64,000 nucleotides of DNA from Pseudomonas siliginis (lineage in GTDB: Bacteria; Pseudomonadota; Gammaproteobacteria; Pseudomonadales; Pseudomonadaceae), in the NCBI RefSeq assembly GCF_019145195.1, contig NZ_JAHSTW010000001.1, positions 372,001-436,000 on the forward strand. Reading direction: 5' to 3'. Under the pieces are notes generated by a model, which made no database searches, was not told where the DNA came from, and saw only the letters and a program-made list of their open reading frames with translations. The translations under genes were made by a program, and so were the position numbers. Every line of letters begins with the position of its first letter. Within the stretch, counting starts at the first letter, position 1. This document shows, in pieces, positions 25,526 to 35,524 of the stretch.

Positions 25526-27999
25526 CAGGCGCTGGCCTTCTCGGTTCGATGATCGACGAAGAACGGCTTGTCCTTGGCAACTCGATCCGATGCCCTGGGC
25601 ATGTTTACCGCTTGGGTTTCCTGCGGTTCGACGTACCAGTAGCAATGGCTGACTGCGCGCGTGATACCGACGTAGGCAAGGCGCAGGATTTCGTCCTTTT
25701 GCGCAGTGTCGTACGGCTCGCTGTCGCCGCTTTTGCCCAGCCCCGCCATGCGATACACCTGATTCTTGTACGGAGAACTGGTCAGATGCTGGCAATCACC
25801 TAACAGAAATACCGCATCAGCCTGCAAGCCTTTGGCGCTGTGATAGGTCAGCTGTTTCAGCCGCCGCGCATCATAGGGCAAGCTCGAATCCACATTAAGT
25901 ACAGGATGAATATATTGTTCAATCAATAACTTATCGCTGCTTTTTCGATAAAGCATCAAGATTGAATCACCCCGCCGGTAATGCTCGGCGAGGCGCTGAC
26001 CCAATGCTTCATCATCCCGTTCAAGCACATTGACCGGGTGAAGCGGCTTGGGCTCACCACTGGCCTTGGCCTTCTTGCCTGCGATCGCCGGCGCTGCACG
26101 GACGATGTGTTCGGCGGCGTCGATGATGTGCTGATGGCTGCGATAGTTGTCACTGAGCATGACCCGCGTGGTGCTCGGCGACGGAAATTCCTTGTTGAAC
26201 TCCATGAAGTAACTCGGAGAACTGCCGCGCCAGCCGTAAATCGACTGCCAGTCATCACCGACACACAGCAGCGATGAACGCTGTGCCCCTCGCCCGATGT
26301 GCATCGCCGGGCCACGGCTGCGGATTTCATTGAGGCTGGCACGAATCCACGAAACGATCTGCGGCGATACGTCCTGGAATTCGTCGATCATCAGATGCGC
26401 CATCGGCCGCAGCAGCTCGTCGCTGAGGAGCTTGAGGTTTTCCGGCGAGTGCTCGCTGAACAACGCGAACATGCGGTTGTAGGTCATGACTGGCGGTTTC
26501 TGATCCAGCAAATGATCTTCAAATGCGCGCCAGAACAGGCTCAGGGCTTCAAAGAAAAAACGATCAGGATCGTCCTTGGCGAAGCTCATCCGACTGACCG
26601 CGTCCGGCACATCCAGGCCGAGGTTTTCGATGAAGCCCGCAGCGGCGACAAAACAGTCCAGCAATGGCGCTGATGTCAGCTCGCCTTTGACCTTGTAATC
26701 AAAGCCGGGACCGGCGCTGGCATCTCCGGCCAACGTCGCAAGAACGCGCTTGGATGACTCGTAACTATCCAGCCATATCAATGGCTTACGGCAGAAAGCT
26801 TGAAACAGAGTGCGCTTGACCGCCCACTCTGCACGGACACTCAGCTTGGCGTTGGGTCGGGCTAGCTGGGCGTTTTCCCTGGGATCAAAGCCGAGCACCA
26901 CCCAGGCATCGAGGCTGGGAATATAGCCGTGAGCGTGGAAACGCGAGCCGTTGATTTCAAACGTTTGCCGATTGGGTTCGATCCCTTTGATGGGCCACGC
27001 ACCTGCACGAAACCACAGATCTTCAATGACATCGCAGAGCTCTTCATCGCGCTTGGCTGCCAGTTCGGTGACCGCCATGCGTTTCTGCACATCGGGGTGA
27101 TCGCGCTCCAGTTCCTTCAACTGTAATCCGGCACGGGACAGCGGCTGGATCAATTGGCGGAAACGCTCATCCTCGTTGAACAAGCGGTGGTAGCAGGCAT
27201 TGAGTTGCTGCCGCTGCGCGTCGTTGATACGCAGGTCAAACGGATTGCTGTCGACCTCCTCTGCGCCGCTTTGCGGGCGGTCGCTGAGGTTCTCGAAGGC
27301 CTGCAAACGCTCGAAACCCGGCAGGCTGCGGACCATCGGCAGGATGCGTGAGTGGAAGGTTCTGACCAGCTCGCGGGCCTGCTTGAGGTTCAGCGGCTGC
27401 CCCCACAGCGTGAATATTTCGATGAGTTTGTTGATGAAGTCCTTGCGCGATTCACGGGTGAAGGTCACCACAGTCATCGAATCCAGCTCGAAACCCAGAT
27501 AATGGCTGAGCAACAGTATGCGCAGCACCAGCGTGGTCGACTTGCCGGCGCCCGCACCGGCGACCACCGAGGTGGACGGCGTATCGCTGAAGATCATTTT
27601 CCATTGCGCGGCGCTGGGCTGGGCGTGGGCCGGGAGCAAACGAGCGACGTCAGCCTTGATGCGCTTCTTCAGTTCCGCCGTCAGCGGCAGGCGCCAGTCA
27701 TCGAACAGGTGGTTATCGACGCTGGGCGGCCGATGTTCGGTGTTGCGGCTGTCGCGAATCAGCAGAACCTGGCGGCCTTCCTCCAAACCCTCAAGCTTGC
27801 CCTCCTTGAAACCGTAATCGACGCCAGCGGTGTGGCCACTGCGAAATCCGTCGGCTTGCCCGTGCAGCCACGACGCCCGGTGCTGGGCGCGCAGCTTGGT
27901 CAACCCGTGACCAAAGAATCGCGCGGCCAGACGTTTGAACCAAGACATCTCGGCCAGTGGGCGAAGTTCAGGGGGAAGATCGGGAATGTGTTGCGCCAC
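25525..27999 (-). CDS. UvrD/Rep superfamily I DNA helicase (824 aa)
   Basis: 3'-5' helicase of superfamily I. About 130 N-terminal residues without a known domain are rich in charged and Gly residues. The motifs then follow in order: Walker A VVAGAGAGKSTTL (about residue 145), VVTFTRES, motif II MIDEFQDVSPQ (about 570), motif III VGDDWQSIYGWRG, LSDNYRSH, LTYHSAKGLQADAVFLLG and the C-terminal LRLAYVGITRAVSHCYW. A long insertion (about residues 260-500) between motifs Ia and II lacks UvrD resemblance and may be a 1B-type or nuclease-like element, not identified. It is monocistronic. A role in DNA repair or replication restart is inferred. Confidence 0.92.
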   Translation of the reverse strand: MAQHIPDLPPELRPLAEMSWFKRLAARFFGHGLTKLRAQHRASWLHGQADGFRSGHTAGVDYGFKEGKLEGLEEGRQVLLIRDSRNTEHRPPSVDNHLFDDWRLPLTAELKKRIKADVARLLPAHAQPSAAQWKMIFSDTPSTSVVAGAGAGKSTTLVLRILLLSHYLGFELDSMTVVTFTRESRKDFINKLIEIFTLWGQPLNLKQARELVRTFHSRILPMVRSLPGFERLQAFENLSDRPQSGAEEVDSNPFDLRINDAQRQQLNACYHRLFNEDERFRQLIQPLSRAGLQLKELERDHPDVQKRMAVTELAAKRDEELCDVIEDLWFRAGAWPIKGIEPNRQTFEINGSRFHAHGYIPSLDAWVVLGFDPRENAQLARPNAKLSVRAEWAVKRTLFQAFCRKPLIWLDSYESSKRVLATLAGDASAGPGFDYKVKGELTSAPLLDCFVAAAGFIENLGLDVPDAVSRMSFAKDDPDRFFFEALSLFWRAFEDHLLDQKPPVMTYNRMFALFSEHSPENLKLLSDELLRPMAHLMIDEFQDVSPQIVSWIRASLNEIRSRGPAMHIGRGAQRSSLLCVGDDWQSIYGWRGSSPSYFMEFNKEFPSPSTTRVMLSDNYRSHQHIIDAAEHIVRAAPAIAGKKAKASGEPKPLHPVNVLERDDEALGQRLAEHYRRGDSILMLYRKSSDKLLIEQYIHPVLNVDSSLPYDARRLKQLTYHSAKGLQADAVFLLGDCQHLTSSPYKNQVYRMAGLGKSGDSEPYDTAQKDEILRLAYVGITRAVSHCYWYVEPQETQAVNMPRASDRVAKDKPFFVDHRTEKASA

Positions 28000-28257
28000 G
28001 CTGACGGACTCCAGGGTGTGAGGCTGTGGCGGCTATGGTGTCTGGATTTGCTGATGAGTTCTAGCGAAATGCTTATAGGTCATCGGTTTAGGCGACGAAT
28101 TGAAGGTCGGATGAGACGATTTCGAGACACATTCCTATCAAACAAACTGATCATGATGCGGCAGTTTTTGCGCTTTTTATCGATGATTGCCTGATAGATG
28201 ATCGTCGTCATCAACCACGGGGCCCGCCCCCTGACGACCTAATTTAAGGAGACGATC

Positions 28258-28953
28258 ATGCTTGAACTCAGACCCTTCAGCTCGCTGGGCGGCGCCCATC
28301 ATGGCTGGCTGGACGCGCATCACCACTTTTCGTTTGCCGAATACTATGATCCGCAGCGGATGAGCTGGGGTAACTTGCGCGTGTGGAACGATGACATCAT
28401 CGCCGCAGGCACCGGTTTCCCGCAGCATCCGCACCGCGACATGGAAATCATCACTTACGTGCGTGAAGGTGCCATCACGCACCAGGACAATCTGGGCAAC
28501 AAGGGCCGCACCGAAGCCGGTGATGTACAAGTGATGAGTGCCGGCACCGGCATCGCCCACAGCGAGTACAACCTCGAAGACAAGGAAACCAAGATCTTCC
28601 AGATCTGGATTCTGCCGACCGAAACCGGTGCGCCGCCGTCCTGGGGAGCCAAACCGTTTCCCAAAGGCGAGCGCGAAGGTTTTGTCACATTGGCCAGCGG
28701 CAAGGACGGCGACGATGAGAGCCTGCACATTCGGGCAAATGCGCGTCTGGTGGCGGCGAACATCAAGGCCGGTGAAACCGCCGAATACCGGCTCGACGAA
28801 GGGCGTCGCGCCTATCTGGTTCCGGCCACTGGCGTGATCGAGGTCAATGGCTTGCGTGCCCAAGCGCGTGACGGTGTGGCGGTGGCCCATGAGCAAGTGC
28901 TGACGGTCACGGCGATCGAGGACAGCGAGATCGTACTGGTCGACTTGGCTTGA
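28258..28953 (+). CDS. pirin family protein, YhhW-like (231 aa)
   Basis: Bicupin metalloprotein; E. coli YhhW of this family has quercetin 2,3-dioxygenase activity in vitro. The metal site is seen in the N-terminal cupin: FPQHPHRDMEIITYV (His ligands) and GTGIAHSEYN (His plus Glu). The ribosome binding site TAAGGAG lies 6-7 nt before the ATG. It is a single gene, convergent with pgm across a shared terminator. Physiological role unknown. Confidence 0.93.
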   Translation: MLELRPFSSLGGAHHGWLDAHHHFSFAEYYDPQRMSWGNLRVWNDDIIAAGTGFPQHPHRDMEIITYVREGAITHQDNLGNKGRTEAGDVQVMSAGTGIAHSEYNLEDKETKIFQIWILPTETGAPPSWGAKPFPKGEREGFVTLASGKDGDDESLHIRANARLVAANIKAGETAEYRLDEGRRAYLVPATGVIEVNGLRAQARDGVAVAHEQVLTVTAIEDSEIVLVDLA

Positions 28954-28966
28954 TCGGCAAGGCAAT

Positions 28967-28998
28967 AAAAAAGGGCAACCATTACGGTTGCCCTTTTT
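28967..28998. terminator. bidirectional intrinsic terminator between pirin and pgm
   Basis: AAAAAGGGCAACC, loop ATTAC, GGTTGCCCTTTTT: a 13-bp stem with A/T runs on both sides, lying between converging genes. Confidence 0.95.
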
Positions 28999-29008
28999 CA
29001 TGTGCGCA

Positions 29009-30655
29009 TCATTTGCTGGAAATGGCGCCATCTACCAAAGTTTGCGCCTCGGCCACCAGTTGCTTGAGGTGGTCGTCGCCGAGGAAGCTTTCGGCGTAGA
29101 TCTTGTAGATGTCTTCAGTGCCCGAAGGACGCGCGGCGAACCAGCCGTTCTCGGTCATGACTTTCAGACCGCCAATGGCTTGCTCGTTGCCCGGTGCATG
29201 GCTGAGGATGCTCTGGATCTTTTCGCCCGCCAGCTCGGTCGATGTGACCTGTTCCGGCGCCAGCTTGCTCAGCAGTGCCTTTTGCTCAGGGTTGGCCTTG
29301 GCGTCGACGCGTACCGAGAACGGTTCGCCCAGCTCGTCGGTCAGCGCGCGGTAGGCCTGGCTTGGATCGCGCCCGGTGCGCGCGGTCATTTCAGCGGCGA
29401 GCAAGGCAGGAATCAGACCGTCCTTGTCGGTGCTCCATACGCCGCCATCCTTGCGCAGGAACGAGGCGCCAGCACTCTCTTCACCGCCAAAACCCAGCGA
29501 GCCATCGAACAGGCCATCGGCGAACCATTTGAAACCGACCGGCACTTCGTACAGGCGACGGCCCAGGCGTTTGGCCACGCGGTCGATCAGACCGCTGCTG
29601 ACCACGGTTTTGCCCACGGCGGCATCAGCGCGCCATTGCGGACGATTCTGGAACAGGTAGTCGATGGATACCGCCAGATAGTTGTTTGGCGCCAGCAAAC
29701 CACCGGACGGCGTGACGATGCCGTGACGGTCGTGATCCGGGTCGCAGGCGAATGCCACGTCGAAACGTTCTTTCAGACCGATCAGGCCCTGCATTGCGTG
29801 GCTGGACGACGGATCCATACGGATTTGGCCGTCCCAGTCGACGGTCATGAAACGGAACGTTGAATCGACCTGTTTATTCACCACTTCCAGGTCGAGACGG
29901 TAGTGTTCGGCAATGGCCGACCAATAGCGCACCCCTGCTCCGCCCAGCGGATCGACACCCAGACGCAGCTTGGCGTCGCGGATGGCATCGAAGTCGATGA
30001 CGTTGATCAGGTCGGCGACGTAGGTGTTCAGGTAATCGTGACGGTGGGTGGTGCTGGCCTTGAGCGCCTGCTCGTAGCTGATGCGTTTGACCCCGGCCAG
30101 TTTGTTCGCCAGCAGCTCGTTGGCCTTGGCTTCGATCCACTTGGTGATGTGGGTATCGGCCGGGCCACCGTTAGTTGGGTTGTATTTGTAGCCACCGCTT
30201 TGTGGCGGGTTGTGCGACGGCGTGATGACGATACCGTCCGCCAGGCCAGAGGTACGACCGCGGTTGTAGCAGAGAATGGCGTGGGAAACTGCCGGGGTCG
30301 GCGTGTACTCATCGCCTTCGGCGATCATCACGGTGACGCCGTTGGCGGCGAGGACTTCCAGTGCGCTGGCGCCGGCAGGGGTCGACAATGCATGGGTGTC
30401 GATGCCGACAAACAGCGGTCCGGTGATGCCTTGGGCTTCGCGATACAGGCAGATCGCCTGGCTGATGGCCAGAACGTGCCATTCGTTGAAACTCAAATCG
30501 AACGAACTGCCGCGGTGGCCGGACGTGCCGAACGCCACTCGCTGGGTAGAAATCGATGCATCAGGCTGACCGGTGTAATAGGCCGTAACCAGTCGCGGGA
30601 TGTCGACCAACAGTTCTGCCGGTGCCGGTTTGCCCGCAAAAGGACTGAGTGTCAT
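29009..30655 (-). CDS. pgm: phosphoglucomutase, alpha-D-glucose-specific (548 aa)
   Basis: Interconverts glucose 1-phosphate and glucose 6-phosphate for glycogen, trehalose and surface polysaccharide synthesis. The substrate-binding FGTSGHRG lies near residue 42, the phosphoserine loop TPSHNPP has catalytic Ser147, the metal loop DPDHDR is in the middle of the chain, and the sugar loop GEESAG and the phosphate-binding RPSGTED near the end are present. Length and motifs fit the E. coli Pgm type, not AlgC. AGAGG lies 7 nt before the ATG. Confidence 0.97.
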   Translation of the reverse strand: MTLSPFAGKPAPAELLVDIPRLVTAYYTGQPDASISTQRVAFGTSGHRGSSFDLSFNEWHVLAISQAICLYREAQGITGPLFVGIDTHALSTPAGASALEVLAANGVTVMIAEGDEYTPTPAVSHAILCYNRGRTSGLADGIVITPSHNPPQSGGYKYNPTNGGPADTHITKWIEAKANELLANKLAGVKRISYEQALKASTTHRHDYLNTYVADLINVIDFDAIRDAKLRLGVDPLGGAGVRYWSAIAEHYRLDLEVVNKQVDSTFRFMTVDWDGQIRMDPSSSHAMQGLIGLKERFDVAFACDPDHDRHGIVTPSGGLLAPNNYLAVSIDYLFQNRPQWRADAAVGKTVVSSGLIDRVAKRLGRRLYEVPVGFKWFADGLFDGSLGFGGEESAGASFLRKDGGVWSTDKDGLIPALLAAEMTARTGRDPSQAYRALTDELGEPFSVRVDAKANPEQKALLSKLAPEQVTSTELAGEKIQSILSHAPGNEQAIGGLKVMTENGWFAARPSGTEDIYKIYAESFLGDDHLKQLVAEAQTLVDGAISSK

Positions 30656-30763
30656 GCAAAAACCTCTGAAATCGGAGTGGTTCAGGAAATGCAGCGCAGT
30701 TTACTGGCAGTTTGACCACTGTGCGACGGGATGTATCCGAAACTCGCCCGATGTTTTTTAACG

Positions 30764-32164
30764 TTATTGACCGGGCGACAGGCGCAAGGCATCGCCGAGC
30801 AAGCCGATGACACTCGGCAAATCCCGCTCGCCATGGTTCAGCGCGCTCAAACGCAGATGATCCGCATGCAAGCCCTGCAGGCTGAACAGCTCGCCCGGTG
30901 CGACGATGATCTGTTGCTTGAGCAGGCGATGAAAGACGCTTGCCATGTCGACCGGGCGTAACGAACGCACCCACACCGTCGCCCCGCCCTGCGGCTCGAC
31001 AATCTGCAGGGTATCGCCCAGACGTTCGCGCAGTACCTGAATCAACACGGCTCGCCGCTCACCCAGCATTCGCCGCAACACGAATAAATGCTGATCAAGC
31101 CGTCCGCCATTCAACAGCCGCGCAATCGCCTTTTGGCGAATGGGCGACAAGCGAAACGCGCGCAGCAGAAAATGGCGCTGCAATTCCTCGCGCCAGTGAC
31201 GCGACAAGACAAAGCCGAATGGTGCTTCGGCGCCAATGAGTTTCTCGAAAGTGGAAAACACCAGCAGACGATCAGGATCGAGCCAACGGCGCAAACGCTG
31301 CGAATCATTGCGCTCGTCAAGCTCGCTGTAGCAGTCGTTTTCCAGTACCCAGACGCCATGATGATTGAGCAACTGCGCCGTGGCCTGCTGAGATTCGCGA
31401 GTGAAACCGTTGCCTTGCGGCATGCTCAGCACGGAAGACAGCAGGATCAAACGAACCGGCTCGTTCTTCAGCAGTGATTCGAGTGCCGACAGATCGAGCA
31501 CGCCTCGGGCAAGCAATGGCCACTCGATCACGCGCACCCCGAACGACTCGAGCAGGCGCAATATCACCCAGTCGCAAGGTGACTCGACAATCACGGTGGC
31601 CTGACGCAATTCAAGCACCGAAATCAGAATCTCCAGGACGCCACGCAGATCAGCCCCGATATAGATGTCATCGGCATGCCAGAAATGTTCTGTCGAACTC
31701 GTGTATCGCGCTGCCAGGGCAACCCGCAATTCCAGCTCTCCGCAAGGTTGCACGAATGTCTGTAGCTGACGCGGATATTGGCGCAGAAGCTCACGTTCCA
31801 GCGTCAACAACGGACTGTCCAGCGGTTGCAGCGAGGCCGGTTCGTCGGCGCTCAACACACACATTCCGGGACGTCTGGCGTTGACGTACACGGTCTCCAG
31901 CAGATCATTGCCGTTGCCGGGCGCATCCATGCTGAACAGCGCTTGCGCGTAATACCCTGACTTGGCTATCGAATAGACTCGACCTTCCTTCTCCAGAAGC
32001 GAATAGGCGTACTGCACCGTTGAAATGGAGACATTCAGCCGGTCCGCCAGTTGTCGCAAGGAAGGCATGCGTACCGCCCCACCACCTCCGGCAGCATCAA
32101 TCAGCGTTGTCAGATATCGATAAACTGCCTGATAAACAAAGTCGTTGTCCCGCGCGCCCTTCAC
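30764..32164 (-). CDS. MocR-like GntR/aminotransferase-type transcription regulator (466 aa)
   Basis: A GntR-type winged helix (residues about 8-75: MPSLRQLADRLNVSISTVQYAYSLLEKEGRV) is joined to a fold-type I aminotransferase domain. PLP-site residues seem kept: LENDCYSEL for the pyridine-contact Asp region and FSTFEKLIGAEAPFGFV, whose Lys matches the Schiff-base lysine of the usual FSK. The wording of both motifs departs from standard MocR sequences, so cofactor binding is probable but not certain. It lies 43 nt downstream of the unknown 490-residue gene in the same orientation, so both are likely one operon. Target genes unknown. Confidence 0.9.
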   Translation of the reverse strand: MKGARDNDFVYQAVYRYLTTLIDAAGGGGAVRMPSLRQLADRLNVSISTVQYAYSLLEKEGRVYSIAKSGYYAQALFSMDAPGNGNDLLETVYVNARRPGMCVLSADEPASLQPLDSPLLTLERELLRQYPRQLQTFVQPCGELELRVALAARYTSSTEHFWHADDIYIGADLRGVLEILISVLELRQATVIVESPCDWVILRLLESFGVRVIEWPLLARGVLDLSALESLLKNEPVRLILLSSVLSMPQGNGFTRESQQATAQLLNHHGVWVLENDCYSELDERNDSQRLRRWLDPDRLLVFSTFEKLIGAEAPFGFVLSRHWREELQRHFLLRAFRLSPIRQKAIARLLNGGRLDQHLFVLRRMLGERRAVLIQVLRERLGDTLQIVEPQGGATVWVRSLRPVDMASVFHRLLKQQIIVAPGELFSLQGLHADHLRLSALNHGERDLPSVIGLLGDALRLSPGQ

Positions 32165-32207
32165 ACCCTCATTTCCGTAGATATTGATTCACAATCCAGG
32201 CTCTGGC

Positions 32208-33680
32208 TCACCGTAAGCGTTCCGTCGACCGCTCGAACGGCGCAGCCGAACGCGCCTCGTCCGAACCCGAACTCTCCGAGGAGAATTGCGCAGGCGCATC
32301 AATCTGCACAGGGCCCATTGCATACAGGCGGTTCAACAGCCTGACTGGCAAGCCGCTGACTTCCGTCAGCCACTTCATCACCTGCTCAGGTGCGTGCAGA
32401 CCCTGCATGGCGCGGTGCAGGTCCGGCATGGCGACCAGCATGCCGGGATGACAATTGCGCAGGAAGCGTTCGAGACCTTTGCCGCTGTCGATGAACGGCG
32501 CAAACAGCAGGCACGCCAACTGCGTTTCGGTCAATCCGAAACCATTGCTGAGGTAATCCTCAGCAAGCATCCGCAGTTGTTCTGGCCCGCCGGCGTTGTC
32601 GTAGCTGGCCAGCAAGTGCTCGCAGACGGTTTCGGCAACCTGCTTTCGCCGCATGTCGGCCAGCGTATGCCGGACGTAATCGTCGATGCCCGCCTCATAG
32701 GCGCGCCCCTCGATGAACCGTGCGTACAAACCTCGCACATGTGCCGAGATCAGAGGATCAGCAAACACCGCTTCGCCCTGGTACAGCGCCAGATCATCAG
32801 GTTCATAACCGAGAAACTCGCCCAGCAGCGGCCAGCGATCCTCGAGCTTGCCGACCATCATGTCGTTGATGTCGATAAAACTGGTGCGCCGGCAGGCTTC
32901 GAATTCACCTTCCGGCCGCCACACGGTCCGGTCATCATCGGCACGCAGTTCCCGGTAAAAGTCGTCACCGAGCTCGTCGAGCAGAGGAAAAAGCGTTTCG
33001 AATCCGGCATTGACCAGGCCTGGAGCCGGTATTGCCACTCGCTGCATCGCGCGGTTCAGGCCTTCGAGGAAATGCTGCTGACTGCCTTTGGTTTCGGTGC
33101 TGATCATGGCGTCGACGCCGTTGTTCCAGCGCGCGATCTGGCTGTAGTACTCGGCCGTCGCCAGGTAGGCGTCATCCCATAATTCAGGTGTTTCAAGCCA
33201 GGTGCGACAGTGCCCCACCAGCAGCAGATTGACCCGGCTGGCCTCGCGCCCTTCATTGCTGACAGGCGTGCGATGGTCGAACGGCAGGACCTCGCGGTTA
33301 TCCACCATCAGCACCTCGACCCGCGGATCGTCATAAAGGAATAGCGCGCTGTAGCTGCGATGCAGGTTTTGCAGGGCGAGCGGGCTGTCGCCATTCCAGC
33401 GCAGGGAAGCCACGCGCAGTTGAAAGGTCGCCGGAGCACGGCCGGCAATAGTCAACTGAGCGGCCCGGAGCAAGGCCAGGGTATAGCAGCCGTCACGCAG
33501 GCCGGACTGAGGCACCAGCACCTTGAACTGCCCGATGTTTTCCATGCCGCCAGCGGCCACCACCAAGCGCTGTATCAGCAACTGCAATGCCGTGCGCTCG
33601 GCTCGGGAAAAGAAACTCAGCAAACGCTGCAATACTTGCTGATAGACATAGTTCATTGCCTGATCATGGATCGTGCTCAT
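32208..33680 (-). CDS. hypothetical protein (490 aa), unrecognised, paired with a MocR-like regulator
   Basis: No family is recognised. No signal peptide or membrane helix is seen. The N-terminus (MNYVYQQVLQRLLSFFSR) resembles the start of the neighbouring MocR protein (DFVYQAVYRYLTTLI). The middle contains ordered alpha/beta stretches ([85 protein letters not shown]). The C-terminal 25 residues are Ser/Arg-rich and probably disordered. Position and spacing suggest co-expression with the regulator. The ribosome binding site is weak (GGGTAAATACCG before the ATG). Confidence 0.85.
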   Translation of the reverse strand: MSTIHDQAMNYVYQQVLQRLLSFFSRAERTALQLLIQRLVVAAGGMENIGQFKVLVPQSGLRDGCYTLALLRAAQLTIAGRAPATFQLRVASLRWNGDSPLALQNLHRSYSALFLYDDPRVEVLMVDNREVLPFDHRTPVSNEGREASRVNLLLVGHCRTWLETPELWDDAYLATAEYYSQIARWNNGVDAMISTETKGSQQHFLEGLNRAMQRVAIPAPGLVNAGFETLFPLLDELGDDFYRELRADDDRTVWRPEGEFEACRRTSFIDINDMMVGKLEDRWPLLGEFLGYEPDDLALYQGEAVFADPLISAHVRGLYARFIEGRAYEAGIDDYVRHTLADMRRKQVAETVCEHLLASYDNAGGPEQLRMLAEDYLSNGFGLTETQLACLLFAPFIDSGKGLERFLRNCHPGMLVAMPDLHRAMQGLHAPEQVMKWLTEVSGLPVRLLNRLYAMGPVQIDAPAQFSSESSGSDEARSAAPFERSTERLR

Positions 33681-34195
33681 CGGTATTTACCCGGTATCAA
33701 AAGTTTCATGCCGCGCAGACATGACAGTAGGCGCGCGGCAATTGGATCAATAAGTAATAGACGCTGAAATGCTAACACTTACAAAGTTGTAGTTATTTGA
33801 AACACTTCACCTGAACAAAGCCTTCCAGACGCCAAGCGTGACGCTCAACCACCCGTATTCATTGGCCTTTCGCCACTCAACAATGTTCTGAGGAAACTTC
33901 CCACAACGTCCCACGCCAAATCATTACAAGAAAAAGAGAAGCAACTTCCGAATCGCCCTACAGCAATTAAACAGAAATTGACGAAGCCAGCAGAGCCAGC
34001 CATTTGATATTGCCTCGGACAAATTGAATGCACAGCCATAGCTCATTCCTTGAGATGAAAGTAATCATTCAATTATCAGTGCTTATAGTGTGATTAGAAG
34101 ACACAGATGAACGGCAAAAACCAGTTCAGTTGCTGAAAAGGCCAATGCTTCGATATCGGGGAGGGTTTACTGACAGCGCAGGGTATAAACAGAAA
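33681..34195. other. AT-rich intergenic region without a supported gene
   Basis: About 515 nt with clearly lower GC than the flanks, between the unknown 490-residue gene and the quinone oxidoreductase terminator. Only short open frames occur (for example a 64-codon frame on the minus strand), with no ribosome binding site and no recognisable product. It probably holds the promoter of the unknown/MocR operon; a small RNA cannot be excluded, but none was identified. Confidence 0.55.
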
Positions 34196-34220
34196 AGAGT
34201 CCGTGGGGGCCACGGACTCT
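34196..34220 (-). terminator. intrinsic terminator of the quinone oxidoreductase gene
   Basis: AGAGTCCGTGG, loop GGG, CCACGGACTCT: a perfect 11-bp stem followed on the minus strand by TTTTCT, 12 nt after the stop codon. Confidence 0.92.
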
Positions 34221-34231
34221 GATGAGCGGAT

Positions 34232-35254
34232 TTACGCGGTTTCCACTTGCAGGGCCACTCGCTCGCGGCATGGGCATTCGTCCATGTAGCGATGCGCTTC
34301 GACGAACTCGTTGAACGGGAATACACGAGTCTTGAGCGGCAGGAGCACGCGGTCAGCGGTCAACTGGTTGATATCGCGCAGAGCACGCTGCAGAGCGACG
34401 TGGTCCTGGACAATGCCCAGCTCCGGCTTGCCGGTGAAGTTGCCGATGCAGTGCACAAAGAACTGAATGTTCTTCTGAAACGCTGCACACGCCGGGAACG
34501 GAGTCTGGTTACCACCTTGCAGCCCGTACAGCACCAGACTGCCGCGTGGCGCCAACACATCGCCGAGTAACGACATCTGCGGGCCGCCAAGACCATCGAA
34601 CACCACATCGACGCCGCGGTTGTCGGTGATCTTGTTGATGCGCATCAACAGATCTTCCTCTTCGGTGACGATGACCTTCTCCGCACCAAGGGACAGCAGG
34701 TACTCACGCTCTTCCGCCGATTTGGTCGCCGCGATCACTCGCACACCCAACGCCTTGCCCAATTGAACAAAAGACGGGCCGGCGCAGTGGCTGGCGTCAG
34801 TCACCAGCGCAAATTGACCCGGTTTGACCCGCGCCAGATCGGCATAAGCGAAGTAGGCGATCAGCAGCGGCGTGTAATGCACGCTCGCTTCGATCGGGCT
34901 GAGCACATCGGGATAACGGGTCAGCGCGGTGCGCGGCAGAACGATGGACTCACCGTACACCGGATAGTCGTTCGGGCTTTCCGCAGGAAAACTGGCCACT
35001 TTGTCGCCGACGGACAGGTCGTCGACATCAGCGCCCACCGCAGTGACCACGCCAGCCATTTCATGACCGAGGCCCGAAGGCAGACGTGCCTGGGACGACG
35101 CCAGATTCTGGCGCCACAGGGTGTCGTACCAACTGATGCCGATTGCCTCGACACGCACCTGCACTTCGCCAGGACCTGGCTGAGCAGCCGCATGCTCTTC
35201 GCATTTGAGCACCTCGGCCGGACCAAACTTGTGAAAACGGATCGTGCGGGACAT
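34232..35254 (-). CDS. zinc-type alcohol dehydrogenase-like / NADPH:quinone oxidoreductase (340 aa)
   Basis: Medium-chain dehydrogenase/reductase of the quinone-oxidoreductase branch. The N-terminal GroES-like domain includes LPSGLGHEMAGVVTAVGADV and VGDKVASFP. The nucleotide-binding half has a partly degenerate fingerprint (LVTDASHCAGPSFVQLGKALG, then IAATKSAEE), VDVVFDGLGGPQ and GSLVLYGLQGG. The catalytic zinc ligands of true alcohol dehydrogenases are not evident, so it is probably zinc-independent. Start 35254 (MSRTIRF) has GAGG 6 nt upstream; the longer frame lacks this. It is divergent from a LysR gene that likely controls it. Confidence 0.92.
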   Translation of the reverse strand: MSRTIRFHKFGPAEVLKCEEHAAAQPGPGEVQVRVEAIGISWYDTLWRQNLASSQARLPSGLGHEMAGVVTAVGADVDDLSVGDKVASFPAESPNDYPVYGESIVLPRTALTRYPDVLSPIEASVHYTPLLIAYFAYADLARVKPGQFALVTDASHCAGPSFVQLGKALGVRVIAATKSAEEREYLLSLGAEKVIVTEEEDLLMRINKITDNRGVDVVFDGLGGPQMSLLGDVLAPRGSLVLYGLQGGNQTPFPACAAFQKNIQFFVHCIGNFTGKPELGIVQDHVALQRALRDINQLTADRVLLPLKTRVFPFNEFVEAHRYMDECPCRERVALQVETA

Positions 35255-35325
35255 CGCAAACCTCGTCAAAGTAACCTCTAATGCCATGAACTCTATCTGG
35301 GCTTTCGACCCAAGACCATCAGTGG

Positions 35326-35335
35326 CTATTAATAG
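35326..35335. promoter_or_regulatory. palindrome in the LysR/oxidoreductase divergent promoter
   Basis: CTATTAATAG is a perfect 10-bp palindrome in the 270-nt spacer between the divergent genes, 72 nt upstream of the oxidoreductase start. The ATTAAT centre is a plausible LysR-type contact or a -10 element. The evidence is only its symmetry and position. Confidence 0.35.
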
Positions 35336-35524
35336 TCGACATGCCTGTCATTGATTCCGCATCAAGGGCGGCATTGGCAAAATCCATGAAAAAAGGCCTG
35401 CCACCGTCGCAGTAAAGCTGAATTTTCCGGTGCAGAGTACCAGCCTTTCCCCGTAAGATTCATGCCGGCCATTGTTCTCATATGGTCGCCCTCGTCAAGT
35501 TTGATGACTCTGCCAGGACTCCAG

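Noticed and set aside
33845..34039. 64-codon minus-strand frame in the AT-rich spacer
   Set aside because: No ribosome binding site, no recognisable feature and unusual codon use; not supported as a gene.
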